Below are positions 1-12,900 of a stretch of DNA of 64,000 bases, piece after piece. Both the position numbers and the translations under genes were made by a program. Below the pieces are notes generated by a model that had not been told where the DNA came from, did not search any database, and saw only the letters and a program-made list of their open reading frames with translations. The first letter of the stretch is position 1, and each line of letters starts with the position of its first letter. The DNA comes from Pelomonas sp. SE-A7 (GTDB lineage Bacteria > Pseudomonadota > Gammaproteobacteria > Burkholderiales > Burkholderiaceae_C), in contig NZ_JAUASW010000001.1 in assembly GCF_030345705.1 (NCBI RefSeq), positions 2,790,001 to 2,854,000 of the forward strand. Direction: 5' to 3'.

Positions 1-1936
<1,936 letters not shown>

Positions 1937-1942
1937 GCAGGC

Positions 1943-4900
1943 TCAGGTCGAACGCAGCACCGCCAGCTCGCCTGACGAGAGCCAGGTCGCGGCCGAACGA
2001 CCGGCCTGGCCGCCCTCGGCGCGCAGCACGCCGGTCCAGGCATTGCGCCCCCGGGCCTTGGCGTCGTACAGCGCCGCATCGGCGAGATTGACGGTCGCCT
2101 CCCAGCTGTGGGCGGCCGGATGGGCGAGGTCCGGCGGGAAGCAGGCGAAACCGGCAGAAGCGTGGACGACGAGCGCCTGGCCATCGGACAGGTCGAAGGG
2201 CCGTTCCGCCACCGCCCGGCGAGCCCGCTCGGCCAGATCGCCGGCATGGGCACGCGAACTGCCACGAGCCACCAGCAGGAATTCCTCGCCGCCCCAGCGC
2301 ACCAGGTAGTCGCTTTCGCGGCAGACCGACAGCAGGCGTTCGCGCATCTGGCGCAGCACGGCGTCGCCGGCGGCATGGCCATGTCTATCGTTGATCGACT
2401 TGAAATGATCGATGTCGACCAGCAGGAAGATCAGGTCGGCCTCGAGCGGCGGCGGCTGGTCGGGCCTCCAGTCCTGGTAGCGGCGCCGCGCCAGGGCCAC
2501 GTCGGTGGCGATGTGCTGGGCCAGGAAGCGGCGATTGTGCAGGCCGGTCAGGGGGTCGGTCAGGCTGGCCTGCTCGAGTTCCACGGTGCGATCGCGCACC
2601 TTGAGTTCAAGCTGCTGCTGCTGTCGGCGCAACTGGCGGGTGCGCCATTGCACGATGGCCGCGAGCACGGCCAGCCCCAGGACGGCCAGGCCCAGCTTGG
2701 CCCACCAGCGTTGCCACCAGGCCGGCAGCACCTCGACCGGGATGGCCAGCTCGCGCGGGCTCCACAGCCCGCTGCGATTGCTGCCGCGCAGCTTCAGCAG
2801 GTAGCGACCCGGCGCCAGATTGCTGTAGCTGGCCACGCGGAAATCGGCGCCGGTGGCGATCCAGTCGGGATCAAAGCCCTGCAGCTGGTAGGCATAGCGA
2901 TTGCGGTGGGGTTCGCTCAGGTCCAGCGCCGCGAAGGCAATGCTGAAGCTGCGCTGTCCAGGCTCCAGCCGCAGGCCCTGCAGCAAGGGCGCAGCCGGCT
3001 GCGGCTGACCATTGATGCGCAGCTCTGACACGACCAGCGGCGGCTGGTCGGTCGAAGGCTCGAAACGCTCGGGCCGCACCACCAGCAGGCCGCGACTGCC
3101 GCCGAACAGCAGGCGGCCGTCGGGATGCTTGCCGAAGGACTGGAACCAACCGGTGCCGAAGCTGACCCCGTCGGCCGCGCTGAGCTCGTCCATGCGGTCG
3201 GCGTCGGGGTCGTAGACATACATGTGGGTCCAGATGCGTCCTCGCTCGTCCTCCAGCAGATTGGCGCCGAACGGCCGCCCGACCACGCCATGGCGCTCGC
3301 TGATGCGGGTGAAGCGGAGCTCGCCGCTGCGCCAGTCCTCGGCGCGATGCAGGCCCGCCACCGCGGTATCGACCCAGAACCTGCCGCGCCGGTCGAACAG
3401 CAGTCCCAGCACCACCGGGTTGCCGAGACCCGCCCCGGCCGGCGAGGCGACCTGCTGAAGCGCCTCGCCATCGGCCGCCAGCCGGTACAGGCCCGGCATG
3501 CAGCCTATCCAGAGGCTGTGGTCGGGCGCCTCCGCAATGGTGTGCACCTCGCCCGGCAGGACACGCCCCCCCATCAGCCCCATGCGCTGGGCCTGCGCAG
3601 CGCCCGGCCTCAGCCGGTACAGGCCGTCCTCGGTGCCGGCCCAGACCGTGCCGTCGGCCGACACATGCAGGCGCCGCGTCATGCCGCCGCCGTGGGCGAC
3701 CACGCGCAGCAGGTGCCGGCCCCGGTCGTACTGGTGCAGCTCCGAACCGGCGCCCAGCCAGAGCGTGCCGTCGGGTGCCTGGGCCATCGCCCAGACCTGC
3801 GGCTGGTCGACCCCGGGCTGAGGCCGGACTCGCAAGCTGGCGACCTGCCGCAAGCCCGAATCCAGCACGGCGATCCCGCCGCCTTCGGTGGCCAGCCAGA
3901 CCTCGCCGCTGGCCAGCGGCAGCACATGGCGGACATCGACGTTGACGTCGGCAGCTCCCGGCTGGCTGCGCGGCAGCAGGACGCTGATGGCGCCACTGCC
4001 CGGGTTGTAGCGCTGCAGGCCGAGGCCGTAGCCGCTGACCCAGATCCATCCGGCCCGGTCGCGCAGCAGCTGAGTGACCTGGCGCGACTTGAGTGCGCCG
4101 TCGCGTCCCGGTTCGGGGCGCAGGCGTTGCAGCAGCGCCGCAGCGCCGCCGGCCTGGTGCACGTCGATGCCCGAGGCCCGACCGACCCAGACATGGCCCT
4201 CGGGAACGTCGGCGAAGCTGCTGACCGCCTCGGCGCTGGCAATCCTGGGGTCGGGCCTGTCCCCGAGGCGCCGGTGGTGCCCGGTCTCGGGGTCCAGCAC
4301 CAGCAGGTCGCCATGCTGGCTGCCAATCCAGATCCGGCCGTCGGCGGCCTGATGCAGGGCGGTGATGCGCCGGCCTTCGAGCTCGTCGGTCAGGACGGCC
4401 ATTGCCAGCCGATTGCCCGGATCCAGTCGCAGCAGGCCACGCCAGCTGCCGATCCAGAGCCGGCCCTGTCGATCGACCAGCAAGGCCTCCACCCGTGGAT
4501 CGGGCAGCTGCACGCGGCTGTAGCTGCCGCCATCCGGTTCATAGCGTTGCAGGCCGCCACCGACGCTGCCGATCCAGATCGCCCCGTCGCGGTCCTGTGC
4601 CAGTGCACGGATCGTCGGAAGGGCGCTGGCCGGCGGCCCGCCCTCGGGCCGGACCAGCTGGATCCGGTCGCTGGTCGGGTCGTACACCGCCAGGCCGCGC
4701 GTTTCCGTGCCTATCCAGACCCGCCCGTCGCGGCCGGCCAGCAGCTGGCGGATCCAGCCCAGGTTGCGCTCGGCGGCCGGCCCCTCGGCCAGCTGCTGGG
4801 CCTGGAAGTGGTAGCCGTCGAAGCGCACCAGGCCGTCGCCGGTGGCGATCCAGAAGAAGCCGGCGCTGTCCTGCGCCATGGAGGGCACGACCCCGCGCGG

Positions 4901-5023
4901 AATCGAGTCAGCGCCAACGGACTCGAAATGGGGTTGGGCCTGGTTGGGGACGGGGGCCTGGGCTCGGACCGGAGCGGCCGCGAGCAGGCCGGTCAGCAGC
5001 AGGCAAAGAAGGCAAGCTCGCAT
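1943..5023 (-). CDS. Beta-propeller sensor diguanylate cyclase (Reg_prop, Y_Y_Y, GGDEF)
   Basis: This 1026-residue protein has a Sec signal peptide (1-21, ending PVRA), then about 650 residues of repeated two-component-regulator propeller blades with recurring WIGT, WIGS and WLGA cores. A Y_Y_Y domain follows at about 710-760, then a single membrane helix (about 773-793), a short coiled region and a GGDEF domain (about 820-975). The active site is GGEEF at 911-915, and RESD five residues upstream fits the product-inhibition I-site. The family makes c-di-GMP in the cytoplasm in response to a periplasmic ligand, which is unknown here. The gene converges on the EAL gene with six bases between the stops. 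Confidence 0.92.
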   Translation of the reverse strand: MRACLLCLLLTGLLAAAPVRAQAPVPNQAQPHFESVGADSIPRGVVPSMAQDSAGFFWIATGDGLVRFDGYHFQAQQLAEGPAAERNLGWIRQLLAGRDGRVWIGTETRGLAVYDPTSDRIQLVRPEGGPPASALPTIRALAQDRDGAIWIGSVGGGLQRYEPDGGSYSRVQLPDPRVEALLVDRQGRLWIGSWRGLLRLDPGNRLAMAVLTDELEGRRITALHQAADGRIWIGSQHGDLLVLDPETGHHRRLGDRPDPRIASAEAVSSFADVPEGHVWVGRASGIDVHQAGGAAALLQRLRPEPGRDGALKSRQVTQLLRDRAGWIWVSGYGLGLQRYNPGSGAISVLLPRSQPGAADVNVDVRHVLPLASGEVWLATEGGGIAVLDSGLRQVASLRVRPQPGVDQPQVWAMAQAPDGTLWLGAGSELHQYDRGRHLLRVVAHGGGMTRRLHVSADGTVWAGTEDGLYRLRPGAAQAQRMGLMGGRVLPGEVHTIAEAPDHSLWIGCMPGLYRLAADGEALQQVASPAGAGLGNPVVLGLLFDRRGRFWVDTAVAGLHRAEDWRSGELRFTRISERHGVVGRPFGANLLEDERGRIWTHMYVYDPDADRMDELSAADGVSFGTGWFQSFGKHPDGRLLFGGSRGLLVVRPERFEPSTDQPPLVVSELRINGQPQPAAPLLQGLRLEPGQRSFSIAFAALDLSEPHRNRYAYQLQGFDPDWIATGADFRVASYSNLAPGRYLLKLRGSNRSGLWSPRELAIPVEVLPAWWQRWWAKLGLAVLGLAVLAAIVQWRTRQLRRQQQQLELKVRDRTVELEQASLTDPLTGLHNRRFLAQHIATDVALARRRYQDWRPDQPPPLEADLIFLLVDIDHFKSINDRHGHAAGDAVLRQMRERLLSVCRESDYLVRWGGEEFLLVARGSSRAHAGDLAERARRAVAERPFDLSDGQALVVHASAGFACFPPDLAHPAAHSWEATVNLADAALYDAKARGRNAWTGVLRAEGGQAGRSAATWLSSGELAVLRST

Positions 5024-5098
5024 GCGCCGATGCTAAGCGCAGGCTTGCCGGCGCAGTGCGTCTGACGCCCCACCAACGGGTGGGATGCCGGCACTCAG

Positions 5099-6079
5099 CT
5101 AGGCCGCGAGCGGCTTGCAGATCTCGTCGATGCGGGCGAGCACTTCGGGCGTCAGCCTTGGGCTCAGCGCCAGGGCGCCCAGGTTGTCCTGCAGCTGCGA
5201 GAGCTTGCTGGCGCCGAGGATCACGGTCGAGACACGGGGGTTGTGGTTGGCCCAGGCAATGGCCAGCTGGGCGACGTTGCCACCCAGTTCGGCCGCGATC
5301 TTCTCGAGCTTGGCCACAGCCTCGTTCTTGGCGCTGCTGGTCAGGTTCTCGCGCAGGAAGGCCATGTTCTCCAGCGAGCCGCGGCTGCCTTCGGGAATGC
5401 CGTTGCGGTACTTGCCGGTCAGGAGGCCCGAGGCCAGCGGGCTCCAGGTGGTCAGGCCGAGGCCGATGTCTTCGTAGAGCCGCGCATATTCCTGCTCGAC
5501 CCGCTGGCGATGGAACAGGTGGTACTGCGGCTGTTCGACCACCGGCTTGTGCAGGTGGTGGCGCTCGGCAATCTCCCAGGCGGCGCGGATGTCCGAGGCG
5601 CTCCATTCGCTGGTGCCCCAGTACAGGGCCTTGCCCTGGCTGACGATGTCGCTCATCGCCCAGACCGTCTCCTCGATCGGCGTATGCGGGTCGGGACGGT
5701 GGCAGTAGATCAGGTCGACGAAGTCCAGCTGCAAGCGCTTGAGCGAGCCGTCGATGGCTTGCATCAGGTACTTGCGGTTCAGCGTGTCCTTGAAATTGGT
5801 GGTCACGCCTTCGCGGTCTATGCCCCAGAAGAACTTGGTCGAGACGATGTAGCGGTGGCGACCCCAGCCCAGCTCCTTGAAGGCCGCGCCCATCACCTCT
5901 TCGCTCTTGCCCAGCGCATAGACCTCGGCGTTGTCGAAGAAGTTGACGCCCTGGTCAAAGGCGGCAGCCAGCATCTCCTTGGCGGCCTTCAGATCGACCT
6001 GGTTGTGGTACGTGACCCAGGAGCCCAGCGAGAGCTCGGAAACTTGCAGGCCGCTGCGGCCCAGACGACGGTATTGCAT
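5099..6079 (-). CDS. Aldo/keto reductase, potassium-channel beta-subunit-like
   Basis: This is a 326-residue NADPH-dependent oxidoreductase of the aldo/keto reductase superfamily, closest to the Kv-beta/YghZ-type branch. It begins [21 protein letters not shown]. The catalytic tetrad is recognisable: Asp and Tyr in [11 protein letters not shown], Lys in VSTKFFWG and His in YCHRPDPH. The cofactor-binding region near the C terminus contains [13 protein letters not shown]. The frame is open further upstream to 6433, but the ATG at 6079 is the homologous start and has a purine-rich AAGAGGCAG upstream. The physiological substrate cannot be deduced. Confidence 0.9.
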   Translation of the reverse strand: MQYRRLGRSGLQVSELSLGSWVTYHNQVDLKAAKEMLAAAFDQGVNFFDNAEVYALGKSEEVMGAAFKELGWGRHRYIVSTKFFWGIDREGVTTNFKDTLNRKYLMQAIDGSLKRLQLDFVDLIYCHRPDPHTPIEETVWAMSDIVSQGKALYWGTSEWSASDIRAAWEIAERHHLHKPVVEQPQYHLFHRQRVEQEYARLYEDIGLGLTTWSPLASGLLTGKYRNGIPEGSRGSLENMAFLRENLTSSAKNEAVAKLEKIAAELGGNVAQLAIAWANHNPRVSTVILGASKLSQLQDNLGALALSPRLTPEVLARIDEICKPLAA

Positions 6080-6127
6080 GGTGGTACTGCCTCTTGAGAA
6101 GCGCGCAGCGTAGCGCAGAGCGACGGC

Positions 6128-6133
6128 TATAGT
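6128..6133 (+). promoter_or_regulatory. Candidate -10 element of the UbiH-like gene
   Basis: TATAGT lies seven bases upstream of the ATG at 6141. No ribosome binding site lies between them and no good -35 element is visible. If this -10 is used, transcription would start at or next to the A of the start codon and give a leaderless mRNA. This is an inference from spacing only. Confidence 0.4.
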
Positions 6134-6140
6134 CTTTCGC

Positions 6141-7325
6141 ATGAGCAATACCCCGCCGCTTCGCCTGGCCGTGATCGGCGCCGGCCCCGCCGGCCTGACC
6201 CTGGCCCTGCATGCGGCGCGCAGCCTGCCCAACGCCAGCATCAGCCTGTTCGACGCCCGCCCGGTCGAACGCGATGTGGCGGGCGATCCGCGCACCCTCG
6301 CGCTGAGCCTGGGCAGCCTGCAGCTGCTGCAGCGGCTCAAGGCCTGGCCGGCCCTGGATGCCGAGCCCATCCTGCAAGTCCATGTCAGCCAGGCGCCGCC
6401 GACGCCGCAGGGCCTGCCGCCGGTGCGTATCACCGCCGCCGAACAGGGCGTGGAGCAGCTCGGCGCGGTGCTGCACTACGGCCAGCTGGTCGCGCCGCTG
6501 CAGGCCGCCTGGATGGCGGCCGCCGCGGCCGAACCCGAACGCCTGATCACCCGTTTCGGCGCGCCGGTGGCGGCGGTCAAGCCGGTGGACCAGGAGGTCG
6601 AGGTCGATGCCGGCATCGCCGAGCGCTTCGACCTGGCCGTCATCGCCGAGGGCGGCGTGTTCGCCGACCAGGCGCGCAAGTCATTGACTCATGATTACAA
6701 GCAGAACGCCTGGGTCGGCACGGTCACCTTGGCCGACAGCAGCCCGGCCGGCGTCGCCTACGAGCGCTTCACCCGAAATGGCCCGCTGGCCCTGCTGCCG
6801 TTGAAACCGCGCGAGGGCAAGCGCCGCGCGGCCCTGGTCTGGTGCCTGCCCAAGGACGAGGACGAGGTGGCCACGCTGAGCGACGCGCAAAGGCTGACCG
6901 TGATCAACACGCTGCTGGCCGACGAGGTAGGTGGCCTGCAGGCGATCAGCCCGCTCAAGTGCTTCCCGCTGGGCCTCAATGCAGAACGCACCCTGGTCGA
7001 GGGCCGCACGATACGCATAGGCAATGCCGCCCAGACTCTGCACCCGGTCGCCGGCCAGGGCCTGAACCTGGGACTGCGCGATGCCTGGAGCCTGGTCGAT
7101 GCGCTGCGCCGCGAGGCCGATGTGGACAAGGCCTTGCGCAGCGTCGAATGGCAGCGCGCGCCCGACCGCTGGTCCACCATCGTGACCACCGACTTCCTGG
7201 CCCGAACCTTCAGCTGGCGCTGGCCGGGGCTGCCCGCGGCCCGCGCCCTGGGCCTGGCCGCGCTGCAGCATCTGCCGCCGCTGAAGAATGCACTGGCAAG
7301 GCAGATGATGTTCGGGCGGCGCTGA
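6141..7325 (+). CDS. FAD-dependent UbiH/UbiF/COQ6-family hydroxylase
   Basis: This 394-residue flavoprotein monooxygenase belongs to the ubiquinone-hydroxylase family, which hydroxylates the ring of ubiquinone precursors at the membrane. It has the N-terminal dinucleotide-binding fingerprint [15 protein letters not shown], the family motif DPRTLALS near residue 52, and the second FAD motif [21 protein letters not shown] (about 293-313). Length matches the family. The sequence does not say which ring position (UbiH, UbiF or UbiM type) it acts on. It is divergent from the aldo/keto reductase gene. Confidence 0.85.
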   Translation: MSNTPPLRLAVIGAGPAGLTLALHAARSLPNASISLFDARPVERDVAGDPRTLALSLGSLQLLQRLKAWPALDAEPILQVHVSQAPPTPQGLPPVRITAAEQGVEQLGAVLHYGQLVAPLQAAWMAAAAAEPERLITRFGAPVAAVKPVDQEVEVDAGIAERFDLAVIAEGGVFADQARKSLTHDYKQNAWVGTVTLADSSPAGVAYERFTRNGPLALLPLKPREGKRRAALVWCLPKDEDEVATLSDAQRLTVINTLLADEVGGLQAISPLKCFPLGLNAERTLVEGRTIRIGNAAQTLHPVAGQGLNLGLRDAWSLVDALRREADVDKALRSVEWQRAPDRWSTIVTTDFLARTFSWRWPGLPAARALGLAALQHLPPLKNALARQMMFGRR

Positions 7326-7424
7326 GCCGGTCGCGTTGGCGCCAGGGTAGGCCCGCTCTCCCTCGTCAGGGCGCTCCGTTAGCATGGCCGCCATGGCCCC
7401 ACCGGGGCGACCGCAAAGCCATCC

Positions 7425-9131
7425 ATGCCCGCAGCCCTGCCCACCCCGCGCTTCAACGAGTTCTACCGCTACGACGCGCTGACCCAGCTGCTGTTCGAGT
7501 ACGCCGAAGCCCGGCCCAACCTGGTCTCGGTGCGCTCGATCGGCAAGAGCTTCGAGGGCCGCGACATCTGGCTGCTGGTGCTGACCAACACCGCCACCGG
7601 CGCCGACGTGGACAAGCCGGCCTTCTGGCTGGACGGCAATATCCACGCCGCCGAGCTGACCGCCTCGACCACCTGCCTGTACTACCTGCACCAGCTGCTG
7701 CGCGACCATGGCAACGACGCTGCCATCACGCAGCTGCTGGACACCCGCACCGTCTACATGGTGCCGCGCCTCAACCCCGACGGCGCCGAGCTGGCCCTGG
7801 CCGACCGGCCGCGCCACATCCGCAGCTCGACCCGGCCCTACCCCTACGACGAGGAGCCGGTCGAGGGCCTGACCATCGAGGACGTGGACGGCGACGGCCG
7901 CATCCTCAGCATGCGCATCGCCGATCCGCATGGCGGCTACAAGAAGCATCCGCAGGACCCGCGCCTGATGGTGCCGCGCGAGCCGGGCGAGTTCGGCGGC
8001 GAATACTTCCGCCTGATGCCCGAGGGCTTCGTCAAGAACCACGATGGCCTGACCGTGGTGGTCAACCGCGACCGCGAAGGCCTGGACCTGAACCGCAACT
8101 TCCCCAGCGACTGGCGCCAGGAATACAAGCAGCTGGGCGCCGGCCCCTACCCGACCAGCGAGCCCGAGGTGCGGGCCATGGTGGACTTCATCACCAGCCA
8201 TCCCAACATCGGCGCGGCCATCAGCTTCCACACCCACAGCGGCGTGATCCTGCGGCCCATGGGCACGACGCCCGACGAGGAGATGATTCCCGAGGACCTG
8301 TGGTCCTACCAGCGCTTCTCGGCCCTGGGCGAGAAGGCCACCGGCTATCCGGCCATCAGCATCTGGCACGACTTCCGCTACCACCCCAAGGAAGTGATCA
8401 GCGGCACCCAGGACTGGCTCTACGAGCACCTGGGCGCCCTGTTCTGGGTGGTGGAGCTGTGGTCGCCGGCCCGCGAGGCCGGCATCGAGAACTGCAAGTG
8501 GATCGACTGGTACCGCGACCATCCGGCCGAGGACGACCTCAAGCTGATCAAGTGGAGCGACGAGCAGTGCGACGGCCAGGCCCACGTCGAGTGGCGGCCG
8601 TTCCAGCATCCGCAGCTGGGCGCCGTCGAAATCGGTGGCTGGGACAAGATGAACTACTGGCGCAATCCGCCGGCCACGCTGCGCGAACGCGAGGCGGCGC
8701 GCTTCCCGGCCTGGATGACCCAGATCGCGCTGAGCCTGCCCAAGCTGGAACTGATACGCACCGAGGTCCGCGCCCTGGGCCCCGACACCTGGCGGGTGCG
8801 CATGGCCGTGGCCAACAGCGGCTACCTGCCGGCCTATGTGACCAAGCGGGCGCTGGAACGCAAGATCGTGCGCGGCGTGATGTTCGAGATCCACCTGCCG
8901 GCCGGCGATCCGGCCGTGGGCCTGGTCAGCGGCAAGGAAAGGCTGGAAGGCCCGCAGCTGGAAGGCCATGCGCCGCGGCAGACCCAGCTGGCCTTCCTGC
9001 CCACCCGCGACGTCACGGCCGACCGTGCCGTGGCCGAATGGGTGCTGCGGGCTCCCGTCGGTACCCGTCTCACCCTGACCGCCAGCGCCGAGCGCGCGGG
9101 CACGGTGCGGACGGACGTGGTGCTCGATTGA
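7425..9131 (+). CDS. M14-family zinc carboxypeptidase
   Basis: This 568-residue protein carries a peptidase M14 domain. The zinc ligands are H74 and E77 in GNIHAAE and the His pair in SFHTHSG, with the general-base Glu in WVVELWS. Substrate-binding residues are suggested by NRNFPSDW. No signal peptide is present, so a cytoplasmic location is predicted unless a non-classical route is used. The C-terminal 150 residues, after the catalytic domain, form an extra region I cannot assign (probably beta-rich). The family removes C-terminal amino acids from peptides or acts on peptidoglycan peptides; specificity is unknown. Confidence 0.85.
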   Translation: MPAALPTPRFNEFYRYDALTQLLFEYAEARPNLVSVRSIGKSFEGRDIWLLVLTNTATGADVDKPAFWLDGNIHAAELTASTTCLYYLHQLLRDHGNDAAITQLLDTRTVYMVPRLNPDGAELALADRPRHIRSSTRPYPYDEEPVEGLTIEDVDGDGRILSMRIADPHGGYKKHPQDPRLMVPREPGEFGGEYFRLMPEGFVKNHDGLTVVVNRDREGLDLNRNFPSDWRQEYKQLGAGPYPTSEPEVRAMVDFITSHPNIGAAISFHTHSGVILRPMGTTPDEEMIPEDLWSYQRFSALGEKATGYPAISIWHDFRYHPKEVISGTQDWLYEHLGALFWVVELWSPAREAGIENCKWIDWYRDHPAEDDLKLIKWSDEQCDGQAHVEWRPFQHPQLGAVEIGGWDKMNYWRNPPATLREREAARFPAWMTQIALSLPKLELIRTEVRALGPDTWRVRMAVANSGYLPAYVTKRALERKIVRGVMFEIHLPAGDPAVGLVSGKERLEGPQLEGHAPRQTQLAFLPTRDVTADRAVAEWVLRAPVGTRLTLTASAERAGTVRTDVVLD

Positions 9132-9153
9132 GGAGCGCCATCGGCCGCAGGCC

Positions 9154-9885
9154 CTAGGCGTCGGGATCCTTCTCCAGCTCCTGCGCCGCCTGCATGGCCT
9201 CGCGCCAAACGCGCGCCGGCACGAAGCTCTGCAGCTGCTCCAGGGCCCGCTTGACCAGCTCGGGATGCAGTTCGTGGCCTATGCCGGGCAGCAGGTCGGC
9301 GGTCACGTCGGCGCCCAGCTGCACCAGGCGCTTGGCGGCATCGACCTGGTCCTCGCTGGGCAGCACCGGGTCTTCGAGGCCATGCAGGATGTGGATGGAG
9401 ACATCGACCGGCGCATGCTCGGGCAGCGTCGCATAGCCGCCGCCGAAGGCCAGCACGCGGCCGGCCAGCTCCAGCTCGGCCTGCACCGCTTCCAGCGCCA
9501 TCACGGCGCCTTGCGAGAAGCCGGCCAGGGCCACGCGCGGCCAGGGCAGCTCGAACTGCTCGGCCCAGGCACGGATGCTGGCGATGAAGGCCGGCAGCGC
9601 ATCGGCCACGCGGCGTCCATGGTTCTCGTCGTTGGCACCGGCCAGCGAGTACCACTGCCAGCCGCTGCCGCCGCCAGGGATGGCGTCGAAGGCCTCGGGC
9701 CCGTTCAGCGACAGCACGGCGGCACGCGGGTACTGCTCGTGCAGGGCCTTGGCCAGGGGCCGCATCTGGGCAGCATCGGCGCCAGCCCCATGGAACAGCA
9801 GGAACAACAACTCGGGCTTGGCGTCGCTGGGCAGCAGGGCCAGGGCCTTCGAGCGCTGGGGAGGAACTTCGTGGTCGGCACTCAT
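9154..9885 (-). CDS. Phospholipase/carboxylesterase-type serine hydrolase (YpfH-like)
   Basis: This 243-residue alpha/beta hydrolase has an oxyanion-hole region LFHGAGADA near residue 32, the nucleophile elbow GFSQGAVMAL (Ser about 121), an acid in HGLEDPVLP and a His in GIGHELHPE. This order and spacing match the phospholipase/carboxylesterase family and the E. coli esterase YpfH. It lies 20 bases downstream of the hybrid kinase on the same strand, so the two may share a transcript. Natural substrate unknown. Confidence 0.85.
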   Translation of the reverse strand: MSADHEVPPQRSKALALLPSDAKPELLFLLFHGAGADAAQMRPLAKALHEQYPRAAVLSLNGPEAFDAIPGGGSGWQWYSLAGANDENHGRRVADALPAFIASIRAWAEQFELPWPRVALAGFSQGAVMALEAVQAELELAGRVLAFGGGYATLPEHAPVDVSIHILHGLEDPVLPSEDQVDAAKRLVQLGADVTADLLPGIGHELHPELVKRALEQLQSFVPARVWREAMQAAQELEKDPDA

Positions 9886-9905
9886 GGCCGCCGATTGTCG
9901 CCTCG

Positions 9906-12900
9906 TCAGCTCCGCTGCTTGTCGTTGTCCTTGTGGCCTATCAGCCGCACGAGAACCTGGCGCAGCCGCAGCGCATCGATGGGCTTGGTCAGGAAGTCGT
10001 TCATGCCGGCGGCCAGGGCCTCGTCGCGCTCGGAGATCAGGGCGGCGGCGGTCAGGGCCACGATGGGCAGCTCGGCGGCGCTGAAGCGGCGCCGCACGAT
10101 GCGCGTGGCCTCATGGCCGCTCATCACCGGCATCTGCACGTCCATCAGCACCGCGTCATAGGGCTTGCCCAGGGTGGCGGCGGCGTTGATTGCCTCGATG
10201 GCCTGGCTGCCGTCGCTGGCCTGCGAGACCTCCAGCCCCCACTGCTCCAGCAGGGCCACGGCAATCATCATGTTGACCGGGTTGTCCTCGACCATCAGCA
10301 CGCGCAGGCCCTCCAGCTCCTCGTGGCTGCGCGCTTCGCGCAGCTGGGTGCTGATCGGCGTGGGCGCGGCCGGCAGGTCCAGCTCGGCCCAGAAGGTCGA
10401 GCCCTGGCCGTATTCGCTGTCCACGCCGACCTGGCCGCCCATCAGCTCGGCCAGCTCGCGGCAGATCGACAGGCCTAGGCCGGTGCCGCCGTAGCGCCGC
10501 GTGGTCGATTCGTCGGCCTGGGTAAAAGGCTGGAACAGCCGCGCGCGCAGCTCGGGCGCGATGCCGGGGCCGGTGTCCTGCACCTCGATGCGTACCCGCT
10601 CTGGGCTCAGCGCACGCACCCGCACCGCGACCGAGCCGCTGTCGGTGAACTTGATCGCGTTGGTCAGGTAGTTGGACAGGATCTGGCGGGTGCGCACCGG
10701 GTCGCCGACCACCCAGGCCGGCACGCTGGCATCGACCTCGATCTGGAACGACAGGCCGCGCGCCTGCGCCAGCGTGAGATACGCGAGGCGCATGGTGCCC
10801 AGCATGTCTCGCAGCGCAAAGGGCAGGGCTTCCAGCGTCAGGCGGCCGGCCTCGATCTTGGACAGGTCCAGGATGTCGGAGATCAGGCCCGACAGGCTTT
10901 CGGCGCTGTCCAGCATCTGGTCCAGATACTGGCGGCGCGTGTCGTCCGGCATGTCGGGCTGCTGCAGCATGCGCGCCAGGCCGACCAGGCCATTCAGCGG
11001 CGTGCGGATCTCGTGGCTGGTGTTGGCCAGGAAGGCGCTCTTGGCGCGGTTGGCGGCCTGGGCCTCATCCTTGGCATGGGCCAACGCGGCCTCGACGCGG
11101 CGTCGCTCGGTCACGTCTTCCAGGATCCAGATCGTGCCGCCGCGGCTGGGATGGTTGAGGTCGACCGCACGGGCCAGCAGACGGCACAGGAAGGTCGAGC
11201 CGTCGCGGCGCTTCATGGGCCGCTCGGCCTCGACCTGCTCGCCCGCTGCCAGGCGCGGACCGAGCTCGGCACCGACCATCTTCCAGTCGTCCTGCGAGGG
11301 CCAGACCACGCTGCCATGCTGTCCGACCAGGGCGCCACCGGGCCAGCCGAACATGGCCTCGACGACAGGATTGGCCAGCACGAAATGCTGTTCGCGGGTC
11401 AGGGCAACGCCTATGGAGGCGTTCTCCAGGATGGCAGCGTGGATCAGGCGGTTGCGCTCGGTGTCCGAGACGTCGCGGGCATTGATCACCAGGTAGGTCT
11501 GGCCCTCCATCTCGAAGGGCGCGGCCGACATCACCATGGACACCGGCGCACCCTCCTTGGTACGGAAAGTCACCGGCATCTCGTTGACGCGCCCGTGTTC
11601 TCGCACGGCCGCGACCACGCGGTCGCGGTCTTCCATGTCGTGCCAGATGCCCAGTTCCTCGGAGGTGCGGCCCAGCACCTCCTCGGTCGCATAGCCGCTG
11701 ATCTGCTCGAAGGTCTTGTTGACCATGGCATAGCGGCCGGTGGCCATCTCGGTCAGCGTGATCACGTCGGGGCTGGTGGCCACCAGGTGCGACAGCAGGG
11801 CCTCGGAGCGGCGCAGCGCCTCCTGGGCGCGCGAGGTCTCGGTCTGGTCGATGAAGAAGCTCAGCGTGGCCGGACCGCCGATGGCGTCGACCCGCACCGT
11901 GGTCACCTGGACCTGGCGGCGACGGCGCGACAGCGTGCGCAGCCGGAACTCGGCCTGCGGCAGCATGGCGCCCACCGGCATGCTCTCGATCTTGGCCGAG
12001 CGCTGCCGGGCCCGTTCGTCCTCGCCCGGTTCGTAGTGGGCGAACAGATCCTGGCCGATCATGCTGGAGCGCTGGGTGTAGCCGAACATGGCCATGGCCG
12101 CCGGGTTGGCATCCAGCACCCGGCCCCAGCGGTGCAGCACCAGCGGGCTGGGCGAACGGCGGAACAGCTCGCGGTAGCGGGTCTCGGTGGCCTGGATGGC
12201 CTGCTCGGCCTGGACCTCGCTGGTCACGTCGCGGCCCACGCCCCAGTAGCCGCGAAAGTTGCCCTCGGGGTCGAAGCGCGGCTCGCCGCTGATCGAGACG
12301 AAGCGGTTGCGACCATCGCCGCCGCGCCGCCGCGCCACCAGGCCATGGAAGGAACGGTGCGATTCCAGGTCGGCGCGATGGGCGTCGAGTTCTTCGTCCG
12401 ACAGGCCCAGGCCCTCCAGCTCCCAGGGCGTCTTGCCCAGCCGGGAGTTCAGGTCCATGCCGGAGGAGCCGGGCTTGTCCTCGGCCAGGTGGGTGAAGCG
12501 GAACTCGCGGTCCATCTCCCAGTACCAGTCGGCCGCCATCGACAGCAGATGACGGAAGCGGCCATTGCGCTCGTTGGCCTCGCGGATCGAGCGGCGCACC
12601 ATGCGCATGGTGGACAGGCCCACGATCAGCGCGGTCAGCAGCACCATGGCATGGGCGGCCAGCTGCACCGGCACCGAGGTGCTGGAGCGGGCGAAGCTGA
12701 CCAGGCCCTCGAGCTGCGACCAGGCCAGCAGGCCCAGGCCGCCGGCCGCCACGCCGAACATCATCAGTCCGGACCTCAGGCCATGCATGGCCGTGGCCAT
12801 GGCCACCATCAGGCCCAGCGTGCCCAGCGAGATCGAGTTCAGGCCGATCTGGCGGACGAAGGCGATGCTGACCGTCAGCAGCATCACGCCGGTCATCACG

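Noticed and set aside
3125..5065. A 646-codon plus-strand open frame opposite the propeller cyclase
   Set aside because: No motifs; explained by codon bias on the real minus-strand gene.
6681..9157. Two overlapping long open frames antisense and in another frame to the M14 peptidase
   Set aside because: Shadow frames; the M14 zinc motifs are present in only one frame.
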